The translations under genes and the position numbers were made by a program. 64,000 bases of DNA. Origin: SZUA-547 sp963669265 (GTDB taxonomy: Bacteria > Pseudomonadota > Alphaproteobacteria > Rhodobacterales > Rhodobacteraceae). Shown piece by piece: positions 46,515-53,957 of this stretch (its first letter is position 1; the number at the start of each line of letters is the position of its first letter). The stretch lies in NCBI GenBank assembly GCA_963669265.1, contig OY769916.1:1984001-2048000 (forward strand). Reading direction: 5' to 3'. Under the pieces are notes generated by a model. That model searched no databases and was not told the DNA's origin. It saw only the letters and a program-made list of their open reading frames with translations.

Positions 46515-46550
46515 CTGAGTCGCTCGCCGAAAGGCGAGTCCAAAACTCGG
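46515..46550 (+). other. Structured element with GAAA tetraloop, candidate small RNA
   Basis: CTCGCC-GAAA-GGCGAG (46523-46538) is a stem closed by a stable tetraloop. It is nested in an outer stem CTGAGT (46515-46520) with ACTCGG (46545-46550), one wobble pair. Such layered pairing is uncommon by chance, but transcription is not shown and strand is uncertain. Confidence 0.35.
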
Positions 46551-46654
46551 AGTCACACGCATTAATTGTGCAAGATCCGTTCATCTCGCGCGCATTGGCG
46601 CTGTGGCGCGCAAATTGCGCACCTTTTGCATCCTGACGATTCGCGATTTTGGGG

Positions 46655-46897
46655 TTAGTGAACGCTCACCGGCGCCAGTTCATGCTGGCGGGAAACCGTG
46701 AAGGCGAGGTCCCTGTCGCCAAACAGGCCAAGACGGTTCCCGGCGCCGTCATGCACGGCGTAGAGCTTCTCAAGCCCCTCAACCTTGTCGGCGTCCTCGG
46801 CGGGTATCTCATCCAGCGCGACCTCTCGCACATAGACGATGCGCTCTCCGGCCTCGAGACCAAGGGCAGTCAGCGCGGTGTCAGACGTGTCGTACAT
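46655..46897 (-). CDS. DUF1150 family protein
   Basis: An 80-residue protein of the DUF1150 family, found in alphaproteobacteria directly after small heat-shock genes, as here (15 bp after the Hsp20 gene). Recognisable parts are GERIVYVREVALDEIPAE, KLYAVHDGAGNRLGLFGDRD and FTVSRQHELAPVSVH. Function unknown; heat-shock co-expression is expected. Confidence 0.88.
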   Translation of the reverse strand: MYDTSDTALTALGLEAGERIVYVREVALDEIPAEDADKVEGLEKLYAVHDGAGNRLGLFGDRDLAFTVSRQHELAPVSVH

Positions 46898-46912
46898 GTC
46901 GGCCCTCCTATC

Positions 46913-47326
46913 TTAGCCGCGATTGATTTCGATGCGCCGGACCACCGGGTCGGGCGCGGTGCGCTCCAGGTCGATATGCAACAGGCCATTGGCCAGGCTG
47001 GCGCCTGTCACCTCGATATTTTCCGCCAGAACGAAGGCTTTCTGGAATTGCCGCGCCGCGATTCCCCGATGCAGGAACGCGCGGTCGGCGTCTTCGCCCT
47101 CCTGACGTCCACGGATCACCAGTTGATGATCCTCGACCGTGATCGAGAGGTCAGCCTCCGAAAAACCGGCGAGCGCAAGCGTGATGCGGTAGGCGATCTC
47201 GCCGCGCTGTTCGATGTTGTAAGGCGGATAACCGTCATTCCCGGCCTTTGCGGTGCGCTCGACCAGACGGTCAAGCTCCTCAAAACCCAGCAGGAACGGA
47301 TGCGACGCGAACGTTACGCGAGTCAT
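46913..47326 (-). CDS. Hsp20/alpha-crystallin family small heat-shock protein
   Basis: ATP-independent holdase chaperone of the IbpA type, 137 residues. The N-terminal HPFLLGFEELDRLVERTA leads to the alpha-crystallin domain (GGYPPYNIEQ-like entry, then YRITLALAGFSEADLSITVE; RQEGEDADRAFLHRGIAARQFQK). The conserved GLLHIDLERTAPD motif ends the domain. A heat-shock sigma-32-like promoter is readable upstream. DUF1150 follows in the same unit. Confidence 0.93.
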   Translation of the reverse strand: MTRVTFASHPFLLGFEELDRLVERTAKAGNDGYPPYNIEQRGEIAYRITLALAGFSEADLSITVEDHQLVIRGRQEGEDADRAFLHRGIAARQFQKAFVLAENIEVTGASLANGLLHIDLERTAPDPVVRRIEINRG

Positions 47327-47390
47327 ATCGAGCCCTTCTTCAAGCGACTTCCCCGGACGAGCCCGATACCGGCGCCCGTCGTTAGGTTAA

Positions 47391-47419
47391 ATGTGGGGGC
47401 TCGGCGCCCGCCCGGCAAG
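47391..47419 (-). promoter_or_regulatory. Sigma-32-like promoter of hsp20-DUF1150
   Basis: On the minus strand CTTGCCG (starting at 47419) is followed, at the spacing known for RpoH promoters, by CCCCACAT (47398-47391). This resembles CTTGAAA-N13-CCCCATNT. It lies about 65 bp upstream of the Hsp20 start codon. Confidence 0.55.
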
Positions 47420-47493
47420 GCGGAATGATCTGAACGTGTGCGCGCGTGACCGCGCAGACCACTGTTCCAGCTTGGAATTTTCCCGCGAAACCG

Positions 47494-47673
47494 TCAGCCG
47501 CCGGCGGCTTTCTCCGCGAAATAGGCCGTCCCCATCACATGGATCAGCGCGCCGATAATATGTCCGCGGTTTTGAGTGCGATCGGCCGGAGATTCATCTT
47601 CAAGCACCTCATTGGCGATGTCCAAAGCCTGTTCAGCAATATCACGCAGGGCGTCCCGGTCAGGTTCAGTCAC
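47494..47673 (-). CDS. Small hypothetical protein, 59 aa
   Basis: A GTG at 47673 preceded by AAGGAG with 7-bp spacing opens a 59-residue frame. It starts VTEPDRDALRDIAEQAL and includes DRTQNRGHIIGALIHVMG. It looks like a small helical acidic protein without membrane segments. The much longer minus-strand frame up to 48288 has no coding character. The ideal ribosome-binding site is the main evidence. Function unknown. Confidence 0.65.
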   Translation of the reverse strand: MTEPDRDALRDIAEQALDIANEVLEDESPADRTQNRGHIIGALIHVMGTAYFAEKAAGG

Positions 47674-48006
47674 GTCGCGTCTCCTTAATAGGTCACAAAA
47701 AATCGCCGGATTGTGGCCGTTAGAAACGGCTGTTCGGGACCGGCGCCACATGGCCTTCATAACCGGCGACCGATTGATATTGCGACCAAATTCCGCCTCT
47801 TCGACGATTGTCACGTTGATTGACGAGACCACGGCAGGCGAATTAAGGCAAGCCAACTCAACCTCTGCCATATATCCCGCGTATTTCCGCCGAAATTTTC
47901 CGCCATAGATTTTCGACGCAGGCCACGCCAGATGGACCCTCGCCCTCGGGACCCCACTCCATTGGCAGGGCTGAGAGAAACGCGACCGCCGCCCCGGGAG
48001 ATTCGC
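47674..48006. other. 333-bp gap between two divergent small genes
   Basis: Promoter space for the 59-aa gene (leftward) and the 85-aa gene (rightward). Open frames cross it on both strands but lack ribosome-binding sites and recognisable protein character. No RNA gene or strong hairpin noticed. Confidence 0.5.
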
Positions 48007-48264
48007 ATGCTGGACGATCTCGACCACGTTTTTCGGAATATCAGCCGCCGCCCCGTAAATGACGACGTCAAAACGGCGTTTGGCCGGGTGATCACGCATT
48101 GCGCGTTGCGCGCTGAAGACGACCAGAAACAGGCGCTTGAGGACTTCTCCTGCTATGGCCGGATCGTGCTGATGCAGGATCATCCGGTGAAGCCGTTCTT
48201 TTACAGGAAATTCTCCAAGGCCACGCTGGCGTTGAGCGAAGCGTTCGAGACGACGGCCGCCTGA
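48007..48264 (+). CDS. Small hypothetical protein, 85 aa
   Basis: From the ATG at 48007 (GGGAGA 6 bp upstream) an 85-residue protein is encoded: MLDDLDHVFRNISRRPVNDD at the start, then ITHCALRAEDDQKQALEDF and MQDHPVKPFFYRKF. It is soluble, mixed charge, and has two cysteines. No family recognised. Divergent from the 59-aa gene and upstream of the tRNA-Ala terminator. Confidence 0.6.
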   Translation: MLDDLDHVFRNISRRPVNDDVKTAFGRVITHCALRAEDDQKQALEDFSCYGRIVLMQDHPVKPFFYRKFSKATLALSEAFETTAA

Positions 48265-48339
48265 CGCGCCGCGCCCCGTTCGGCACAAAGTCCGGCCTGC
48301 GGCGGGCCCCGCCGCGCCGTTATCCAGACAACACCTCCC

Positions 48340-48384
48340 AAAAAGAAAAGACCGGGGCGGCCCTTGGCCGTCATCCCGGTCTTT
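48340..48384 (-). terminator. Terminator of tRNA-Ala
   Basis: AAAGACCGGG and CCCGGTCTTT (48345-48355 and 48375-48384) form a strong stem with inner GGCC/GGCC pairing. On the minus strand the stem is followed by a T-rich tract (TTTTCTTTTT) just downstream of the tRNA-Ala. Confidence 0.8.
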
Positions 48385-48394
48385 CCGTCTATTC

Positions 48395-48470
<76 letters not shown>

Positions 48471-48567
48471 AGAATATGCTGTGCGCGGCGGCCTGTGTTC
48501 ACCGCCTCGTTCAGCGTGCGCGGAACCTAGGCGCGGCGCCGCCGCCGTTCAAGCGAAAAATCGCCGC

Positions 48568-48918
48568 TCAGTCTTCATCCTCTTTATCAGTCTCGATCTC
48601 GATTTGCGTCCCGAGATCCACGTCGTCGTCATCATCGTCCGCGACGACCGTCACCTCATCCGAATCGTCGTCCGTGACCGCGTCGTCATCATCCACGACG
48701 ATATCCGCGTCATCGACCACCACTTCCGCATCGTCATCGGCGGCGGCGCCCGCGGCCGCAGCCTTGGCGGTCGCCTTGACGGGCTTGCCCTTGGTCAGCG
48801 ACGCAGCGCTGAAACTCGCCTCGCATTTCGGGCAAGTCGCCGGATCCCGCGTCAGGTCATAGAATCGCGTCGCGCATTCGGGGCATATGCGTTTGACGCC
48901 CCACTCTGGTTTGGCCAT
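48568..48918 (-). CDS. TIGR02300/FYDLN-type acidic zinc-ribbon protein
   Basis: A 116-residue protein from the ATG at 48918. The first 45 residues form a zinc ribbon (MAKPEWGVKRICPECATRFY with CPEC, then TCPKCEASF with CPKC) that identifies the alphaproteobacterial TIGR02300 family, named for its FYDLN motif; here it reads FYDLT. After a Lys/Ala linker, the C-terminal 55 residues are almost all D, E and V. Probably nucleic-acid or protein binding; function not known. Confidence 0.88.
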   Translation of the reverse strand: MAKPEWGVKRICPECATRFYDLTRDPATCPKCEASFSAASLTKGKPVKATAKAAAAGAAADDDAEVVVDDADIVVDDDDAVTDDDSDEVTVVADDDDDDVDLGTQIEIETDKEDED

Positions 48919-49169
48919 GAATTTACCGCTCATCCGTCGTGGTTGGAAAGACGCGGTCGATTGCCATAGGCGGCGGGCGCTGTCAAAGGTGTTTCTCACC
49001 ACGATATGGCAAATCGCCATTTGGCGGGCTTTTCTCGCGACACATCCGCGCCCTATAAAATCACTGTGAAGAAATTAAGGTCTGAGTCCCTTTCGTGACC
49101 GTTTTTTGACTTTGTCCAATAAAATCGGGCAAAAAGTGCGTGAGTGCGCAGTTATTAGGGTGGAGCGCG

Positions 49170-50423
49170 GTGCTTTATCACAGCTATGAGATTTCTCATG
49201 CGTCGATTACGCCTGCGCGCACGTTCGCTCAAGCCTGCCAGAATCTGCTGAGCCATCCGTATAATCCCGCCTCCCGCACGTTTTCCGGTCGCGCGACAGC
49301 CGCCTATTGCGAGCTGTTCGTCAAAGCCACCAAACGCTATGGCAAGCCGGAATTCAGGCTCCATACGACCGAGATCGAAGGGCGTGAGACGCCGATCCTC
49401 GAAGAGATCGTTCTAAGAAAGCCGTTCTGTGAACTGCTCCACTTCAAACGGGAAGGCGCGCGCGCCGAAGCGCGGGACGATCCCAAACTCCTGATCGTCG
49501 CGCCGCTCTCCGGCCATTTCGCGACCTTGCTGCGCGGCACGGTCGAAGCGATGCTGCCGGAGCATGACGTCTACATCACCGACTGGGTCGATTCCCGCAA
49601 AGTGCCGCTGAGCGAGGGCCGCTTCGACCTGAACGACTACATCGACTACCTTTTGGAGTTCATCCGCTTTCTCTCGAACGATGGCGAGCGCATCGCGGTT
49701 ATGGCGGTGTGCCAGCCCAGCGTCCCGGCCTTCGCGGCCGCCTCGCTGATGGCGGAGGAGAACGACCCGGCGCGCCCCGCCTCTCTGACGCTGCTGGGCG
49801 GACCGATCGACACTCGCCTCAGCCCGACCAAGCCCAATGATCTGGCGATGGGCAAGACCCTGCCCTGGTTCGAGAAGAACGTGACCGCGCTGGTGCCGAT
49901 TCCGCATCCCGGCTTCATGCGCCGCGTTTATCCGGGCTTCATCCAGTTGTCGGGCTTCGTGTCGATCAATCTCAACCGGCATGTGGACGCCGCGCTGAAT
50001 CAGTTCCGAAATCTGATCAAGGGCGACGGCGACTCCGCCGCGGCGCATCGGGAGTTCTATGACGAGTATCTCTCGGTCATGGATCTGCCCGCCGAATACT
50101 ATTTGCAGACCGTGGAGACCGTGTTCCAGAAACACTTGCTGCCGCGGCGCAAGATGACCCATCGGGGCCGGTTGGTGAACCCCTCGGCGATCACCGATAT
50201 CGGCCTGATGACGATCGAAGGTGAGAACGACAAGATCACCGGCTGCGGGCAGACCGAGGCGGCGCTCGACCTTTGCGACGCGCTGCCGGCCGCGATGAAA
50301 CAGCATTATATGCAGCCCGAGGTGGGGCATTACGGCGTCTTCAACGGCTCGCGTTTTCGCCATGGGGTGCAGCCCCGGATTCGCGATTTTATCCGCGCGC
50401 ACCGGATTACGGACGGCGCGTAA
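49170..50423 (+). CDS. phaZ: Intracellular polyhydroxyalkanoate depolymerase
   Basis: Breaks down stored polyhydroxybutyrate granules. I prefer the GTG at 49170, which gives VLYHSYE as in relatives, with GGTGGAG upstream; a GTG at 49140 is the alternative. The 417-residue protein has the family's alpha/beta fold, with VYITDWVDSRKVP and the active-site box AVCQPSVPA. In it a cysteine takes the place of the usual serine, as known for the PhaZ1 type. Late motifs GENDKITGCGQTEAALDLC and HYGVFNGSRF supply Asp and His. phaC and phasin genes are not in view. Confidence 0.93.
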   Translation: MLYHSYEISHASITPARTFAQACQNLLSHPYNPASRTFSGRATAAYCELFVKATKRYGKPEFRLHTTEIEGRETPILEEIVLRKPFCELLHFKREGARAEARDDPKLLIVAPLSGHFATLLRGTVEAMLPEHDVYITDWVDSRKVPLSEGRFDLNDYIDYLLEFIRFLSNDGERIAVMAVCQPSVPAFAAASLMAEENDPARPASLTLLGGPIDTRLSPTKPNDLAMGKTLPWFEKNVTALVPIPHPGFMRRVYPGFIQLSGFVSINLNRHVDAALNQFRNLIKGDGDSAAAHREFYDEYLSVMDLPAEYYLQTVETVFQKHLLPRRKMTHRGRLVNPSAITDIGLMTIEGENDKITGCGQTEAALDLCDALPAAMKQHYMQPEVGHYGVFNGSRFRHGVQPRIRDFIRAHRITDGA

Positions 50424-50473
50424 GACCCGAACGGCCTTGACCCCGGCCTCTCAGCGGGCGAGATCCCTGCTCC

Positions 50474-51175
50474 ATGCCGCTTAATATCGTCACATTGCCC
50501 GAACTGCCCGCCCCGGTCACCTTGGCCCGCAGGCGCGGCGCGCGACGGTTCACGCTGACGATCTCAAAGATCGACGGCTCGATCCGCCTGACCACGCCCG
50601 CCGGTGCCAGCTACGCCGCAGCGCGGGCGTTTCTGTTGGAAAACACCGACTGGATCGCCCGCACCGCCGCGGGCGCGCCCGGACCAATCCCTGTGGCGGC
50701 AGGCGTCGCGATGCCGGTTCTGGGTCGCGATCGCCAGATCGTCGAGGGGCGATCCCGCCGCGGACCGGTTGAATTGACCGACGAAAACGTGACGGTGCCC
50801 GGCGCGCCGGATCAGATCGCCCGCAAACTGAAGGTCTGGCTGCGCGAGGAGGCCCGCACCCGCCTGACCGAGGCGGCCCACCGGCACGCCGCGTCGCTGG
50901 GCGCGCGGCGCCCTGCGCGGATCACCATCCGGGACACGACCAGCCGCTGGGGCTCCTGCACCGCGGATGGCGCCCTCTCCTTCAGCTGGCGGCTGATGAT
51001 GGCGCCGCCAGAGGTGCTGGACTACGTCGCCGCGCATGAGGCCGCGCATCTGCTGGAGATGAACCACGGGCGGCGCTTCTGGGCGCATGTGGAGCGGCTG
51101 GATCCCGACTGGCGGCCCAAGCGCGACTGGCTGAAGACCAACGGCGCGAACCTGCACCGCTACAGACTGGACTAG
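50474..51175 (+). CDS. YgjP-like metallopeptidase (DUF45)
   Basis: A 233-residue cytoplasmic protein of the YgjP/WLM-like M48-related group. The zinc motif is YVAAHEAAHLLEMNHGRRFW (HExxH plus a downstream His), preceded by ITIRDTTSRWGSCTADGALS, the family's second signature. The N-terminal half is a beta-rich domain. Substrate unknown. Its stop overlaps that of the convergent PBP gene within CTAG. Confidence 0.92.
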   Translation: MPLNIVTLPELPAPVTLARRRGARRFTLTISKIDGSIRLTTPAGASYAAARAFLLENTDWIARTAAGAPGPIPVAAGVAMPVLGRDRQIVEGRSRRGPVELTDENVTVPGAPDQIARKLKVWLREEARTRLTEAAHRHAASLGARRPARITIRDTTSRWGSCTADGALSFSWRLMMAPPEVLDYVAAHEAAHLLEMNHGRRFWAHVERLDPDWRPKRDWLKTNGANLHRYRLD

Positions 51176-53268
51176 TCGTTGTTCCAGCCGCGGCGGTCCT
51201 CCGGCCACTCGACCCGGACATCGACGCCGCGCTCGCGGGCGCCCTCGGTCAGAATGTCGGCGAGATCCTTGAACAACGACTGCAAGACATCGCCGCCGCT
51301 TTCAATAATAACCGATTTGGTGCGCTTGAACGCATCGTCGCTGGCGGAGGCGATCCAGGTGGGCTGCTCGATCGGTGCGGGCGGGCGGCCGCGATGCAAC
51401 TCCCGCATGGTCTCGCGCCAGATCTCGGCTGGCAAGCCGCCGCCGGTGACGCCGACCAGCGGCGTGTTGTCGTCCTTGCCCATCCAGACGCCGACCACGA
51501 AATCGGACGTGAAGCCGATGAACCAGGCGTCGCGCGCGCGCTGCGTCGTGCCGGTCTTTCCGGCCATGTCGAAGCCTTGCAGCCTGGCGCGCTGGCCGGT
51601 GCCGCGCTGGATCACCGAACGCATCATATTCGTCAGCCAGTCCGCGTGGCGCGCATCCATCACCTGCGTCGAAGCCTGTTCGGCCGACGCCATCACCGGC
51701 TCCTTATAGCCGCGTACGAAAATCTGGCTGACGCTGTAGGGATCGGCCGAGCGCCCCCGGTTGGCGATGGTGGCGTAGACGCCGGTCATCTCCAGCAATG
51801 TCGCCTCGGATGTGCCGAGCGCGACGGCGGGCCCCGGCGCCAATGGCGAGACCATGCCCATCCGTCGCGCCATCGATTCCACCCGATCGCGGCCCGCCCG
51901 TTCCGAGACGCGCACGGCGACGGTGTTCAGCGAGCGCGCCAGCGCATCGGTCAGCGTCACCCGGCCGGCATAGGTTCCGTCGTAATTCTTCGGCTCCCAA
52001 TTCTTGATCCGAAGCGGAGCGTCCTCCATCACCGTGCCGGGGTTCATCCCCGCCTCGAACCCGGCGGCGTAGACGATTGGCTTGAACGCCGACCCCGTCT
52101 GGCGCTTGGCCTGGGTGGCGCGATTGAACTGCGACGCGCCATAGCTGCGCCCGCCGACCATCGCCCGCACCGCGCCGTCGGGCGACATCACCACGATCGC
52201 CGCCTGCGCGGTGGAGCCCTTTTTCACCTTGCTGTCGAAGGTCCGGCGCATCGCCGTCTCGGCCGCGTTCTGCGCGCTGCGGTCAAATGTCGTACGGATT
52301 CGGACGTCCTCGGTGGTCAGATGGGTCAGATAGCCCGGCCCCGCCTCCATCACCCAATCCGCGAAATAGCGCCCGACCTCGGTCTGCGCCGCCTGCGAAA
52401 GCTGCGCCGGCTCCGCCTTGGCGATGGCGGCGTCGACGGTCGAAAGATACCCCTCCTCAACCATCAGATCGATCACCACCGCAGCCCGTCCCTGCGCCAC
52501 GGACAAATCGGAGGTCGGCGCGAAGCGCGACGGCGCCTTCAGAAGCCCCGCCAGCATCGCGGCCTCGGCCGGGCTGACCTCTCGCGCCGACTTGCCGAAA
52601 TAGCGGCGCGAGGCGGCCTCGAACCCGTAAGTGCCCGCGCCCAGATAGACCCGGTTGAGATAGATCGAGAGGATTTGGTCTTTGGTGTATTTCAGCTCCA
52701 TCGCCAGCGCGACAGGCAGTTCCTTGAGCTTGCGCTGCAGGCTGCGCTCATTGCTGAGAAAGACGTTCTTCGCCGCCTGCTGCGTCAGAGTCGATCCGCC
52801 CTGCACCAGCCGGCCCGCCCGGACATTGGCGATCATCGCCCGCGCGATGCCGCGCGGATCGATGCCGATATGGGTGTAGAAGCGCCGGTCCTCCGCCGCG
52901 ATGATGGCGTTCTTCAGATGCGGCGAGACCTGCCCCACTCGCAAATCGCCGCCATATTGGTCGCCGCGCCAGGCGAACACTTCGCCGTCCCGGTCCAGCA
53001 GGGTGACCGAGCCGCGGTCACGGCCGTCCAGCAGATCGTCGGCGGCCGGCAATCCGGCGGCGTAATAGGCGGTGGCGGCCCCCACGATCGCGGCGACGAA
53101 CAGGGTCGCGAACACGCCGAGCCGCAGGCATTTGCGCGCGAACCAGATCCCAAGCCCGATCAGCCCGCCCCGCGCTCCTGCGCGGGAAGAGGATCGCCTG
53201 CGCTTAGCGGGCGTCTTTGTTTTACCGGCGCGCTTGCCAGAACTCTTGCCGGACTTTTTGGACGCCAA
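51172..53268 (-). CDS. Bifunctional penicillin-binding protein, PBP1A family
   Basis: Inner-membrane peptidoglycan synthase with both activities, 698 residues. A very basic N-terminus and one transmembrane helix (about 45-70) precede GT51: IIAAEDRRFYTHIGIDPRG, GGSTLTQQAAKNVFLSNERS and ILSIYLNRVYLGAGTYGFEA. The transpeptidase domain has the SxxK motif GSAFKPIVYA, the SxN motif RSLNTVAVR and KTGTTQRARDAW. Length and the lack of a large insertion fit class A PBPs of the 1A/PbpF type. Converges with the YgjP gene. Confidence 0.94.
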   Translation of the reverse strand: MASKKSGKSSGKRAGKTKTPAKRRRSSSRAGARGGLIGLGIWFARKCLRLGVFATLFVAAIVGAATAYYAAGLPAADDLLDGRDRGSVTLLDRDGEVFAWRGDQYGGDLRVGQVSPHLKNAIIAAEDRRFYTHIGIDPRGIARAMIANVRAGRLVQGGSTLTQQAAKNVFLSNERSLQRKLKELPVALAMELKYTKDQILSIYLNRVYLGAGTYGFEAASRRYFGKSAREVSPAEAAMLAGLLKAPSRFAPTSDLSVAQGRAAVVIDLMVEEGYLSTVDAAIAKAEPAQLSQAAQTEVGRYFADWVMEAGPGYLTHLTTEDVRIRTTFDRSAQNAAETAMRRTFDSKVKKGSTAQAAIVVMSPDGAVRAMVGGRSYGASQFNRATQAKRQTGSAFKPIVYAAGFEAGMNPGTVMEDAPLRIKNWEPKNYDGTYAGRVTLTDALARSLNTVAVRVSERAGRDRVESMARRMGMVSPLAPGPAVALGTSEATLLEMTGVYATIANRGRSADPYSVSQIFVRGYKEPVMASAEQASTQVMDARHADWLTNMMRSVIQRGTGQRARLQGFDMAGKTGTTQRARDAWFIGFTSDFVVGVWMGKDDNTPLVGVTGGGLPAEIWRETMRELHRGRPPAPIEQPTWIASASDDAFKRTKSVIIESGGDVLQSLFKDLADILTEGARERGVDVRVEWPEDRRGWNND

Positions 53269-53486
53269 AACTTCGCCTTTTCGTCATTCGCTGTCGCGAT
53301 ACTAGGGTAACGAGGCCGAAATGTGGACGCGACGGCGGAATGTTTCAACGCCGCTGTCGCCATATCGGCCAAGTTATCTTGCAGTGCACAATTTTTGGAC
53401 CGCGCCTATTTTTTGGGCGCCTATTTTTAGCCCCCTCCCCGTGAAACCGGCGCCCCTCCCAGCCTATCTCCAACTTTAATCATTTT

Positions 53487-53508
53487 AAAACAGATACTTA
53501 TCTGTTTT
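53487..53508. promoter_or_regulatory. Perfect 22-bp palindrome upstream of glnK
   Basis: AAAACAGATA-CT-TATCTGTTTT: ten-base perfect arms around two bases, 8 bp upstream of the sigma-54 promoter. It does not match the NtrC consensus. Probably a binding site of another regulator. Confidence 0.6.
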
Positions 53509-53516
53509 CGAAAAGT

Positions 53517-53533
53517 TTGGCACGCCACTTGAA
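53517..53533 (+). promoter_or_regulatory. Sigma-54 (-24/-12) promoter of glnK-amtB
   Basis: TTGGCACGCCACTTGAA matches the sigma-54 consensus (TTGGCACG-N4-TTGCW) with GG and the TTG at the required spacing. It lies 51 bp upstream of glnK. Nitrogen-regulated glnK-amtB operons are commonly sigma-54 and NtrC dependent. Confidence 0.75.
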
Positions 53534-53583
53534 GGATTGAGGCATCGGCCGGGCTGACCGGTCTTGGACAAATGAGGAGAGTC

Positions 53584-53922
53584 ATGAAGCTTGTGATTGC
53601 GGTCATCAAACCGTTCAAGCTCGAAGAAGTCCGCGAGGCTCTGACCGCCATCGGCGTTCAGGGTCTGATGGTGTCCGAAGTGAAAGGCTACGGACGTCAG
53701 AGCGGGCATACCGAGATTTATCGCGGCGCCGAATACGTCGTGAACTTCGTCCCCAAAATCAAACTCGAGATCGTTATCGCCGACAGCGCCGTCGAACGCG
53801 TCGTCGACACCATCGGGTCCACCGCCCGCACTGGCAAGATCGGAGACGGAAAAGTCTTTGTGCTGGATGTGGAGCAGGCTGTGCGCGTGCGCACCGATGA
53901 GCGTGGCGACGAAGCGCTGTAA
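53584..53922 (+). CDS. glnK: Nitrogen regulatory protein P-II, GlnK type
   Basis: Trimeric signal protein that senses 2-oxoglutarate, ATP/ADP and uridylylation, and blocks AmtB when nitrogen is plentiful. The ATG at 53584 has GAGGAG upstream and gives 112 residues; the frame from 53572 is less likely. Tyr51, the uridylylation site, is present in RGAEYVVNF, as are KGYGRQ(S)GH and the B-loop TGKIGDGKVFV. The gene lies 35 bp before amtB, the usual pair. Confidence 0.96.
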   Translation: MKLVIAVIKPFKLEEVREALTAIGVQGLMVSEVKGYGRQSGHTEIYRGAEYVVNFVPKIKLEIVIADSAVERVVDTIGSTARTGKIGDGKVFVLDVEQAVRVRTDERGDEAL

Positions 53923-53957
53923 GCGCCTCGCGCAGAAAACTTAGGAGCATGAGGGAT

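Larger units (their letters stand above)
46187..46654. other. 468-bp intergenic region with several hairpins
   Basis: No convincing protein gene. It holds a perfect 8-bp hairpin (46387-46406), a two-part stem with GAAA tetraloop (46515-46550) and a near-perfect GCGCAA-A-TTGCGC dyad (46608-46620). Base composition is more balanced than in the neighbouring genes. It may carry the promoter of the 61-aa gene, the end of the DUF1150 transcript, and possibly a small RNA. Confidence 0.6.
53269..53583. other. 315-bp control region between the PBP gene and glnK
   Basis: Contains the promoter of the PBP gene (leftward) and, near glnK, a 22-bp palindrome and a sigma-54 type promoter. A TGCAC-containing stretch near 53382-53400 could be part of an NtrC enhancer, but the second half-site is poor. 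No gene seen. Confidence 0.65.

Noticed and set aside
51394..53310. 638-codon plus-strand frame over the PBP gene
   Set aside because: Antisense shadow rich in H, R and Q; the PBP has intact GT51 and transpeptidase motifs.
53382..53400. Possible NtrC enhancer site upstream of glnK
   Set aside because: One TGCAC half-site is seen, but the second half is a poor match, so I did not call it as a feature.
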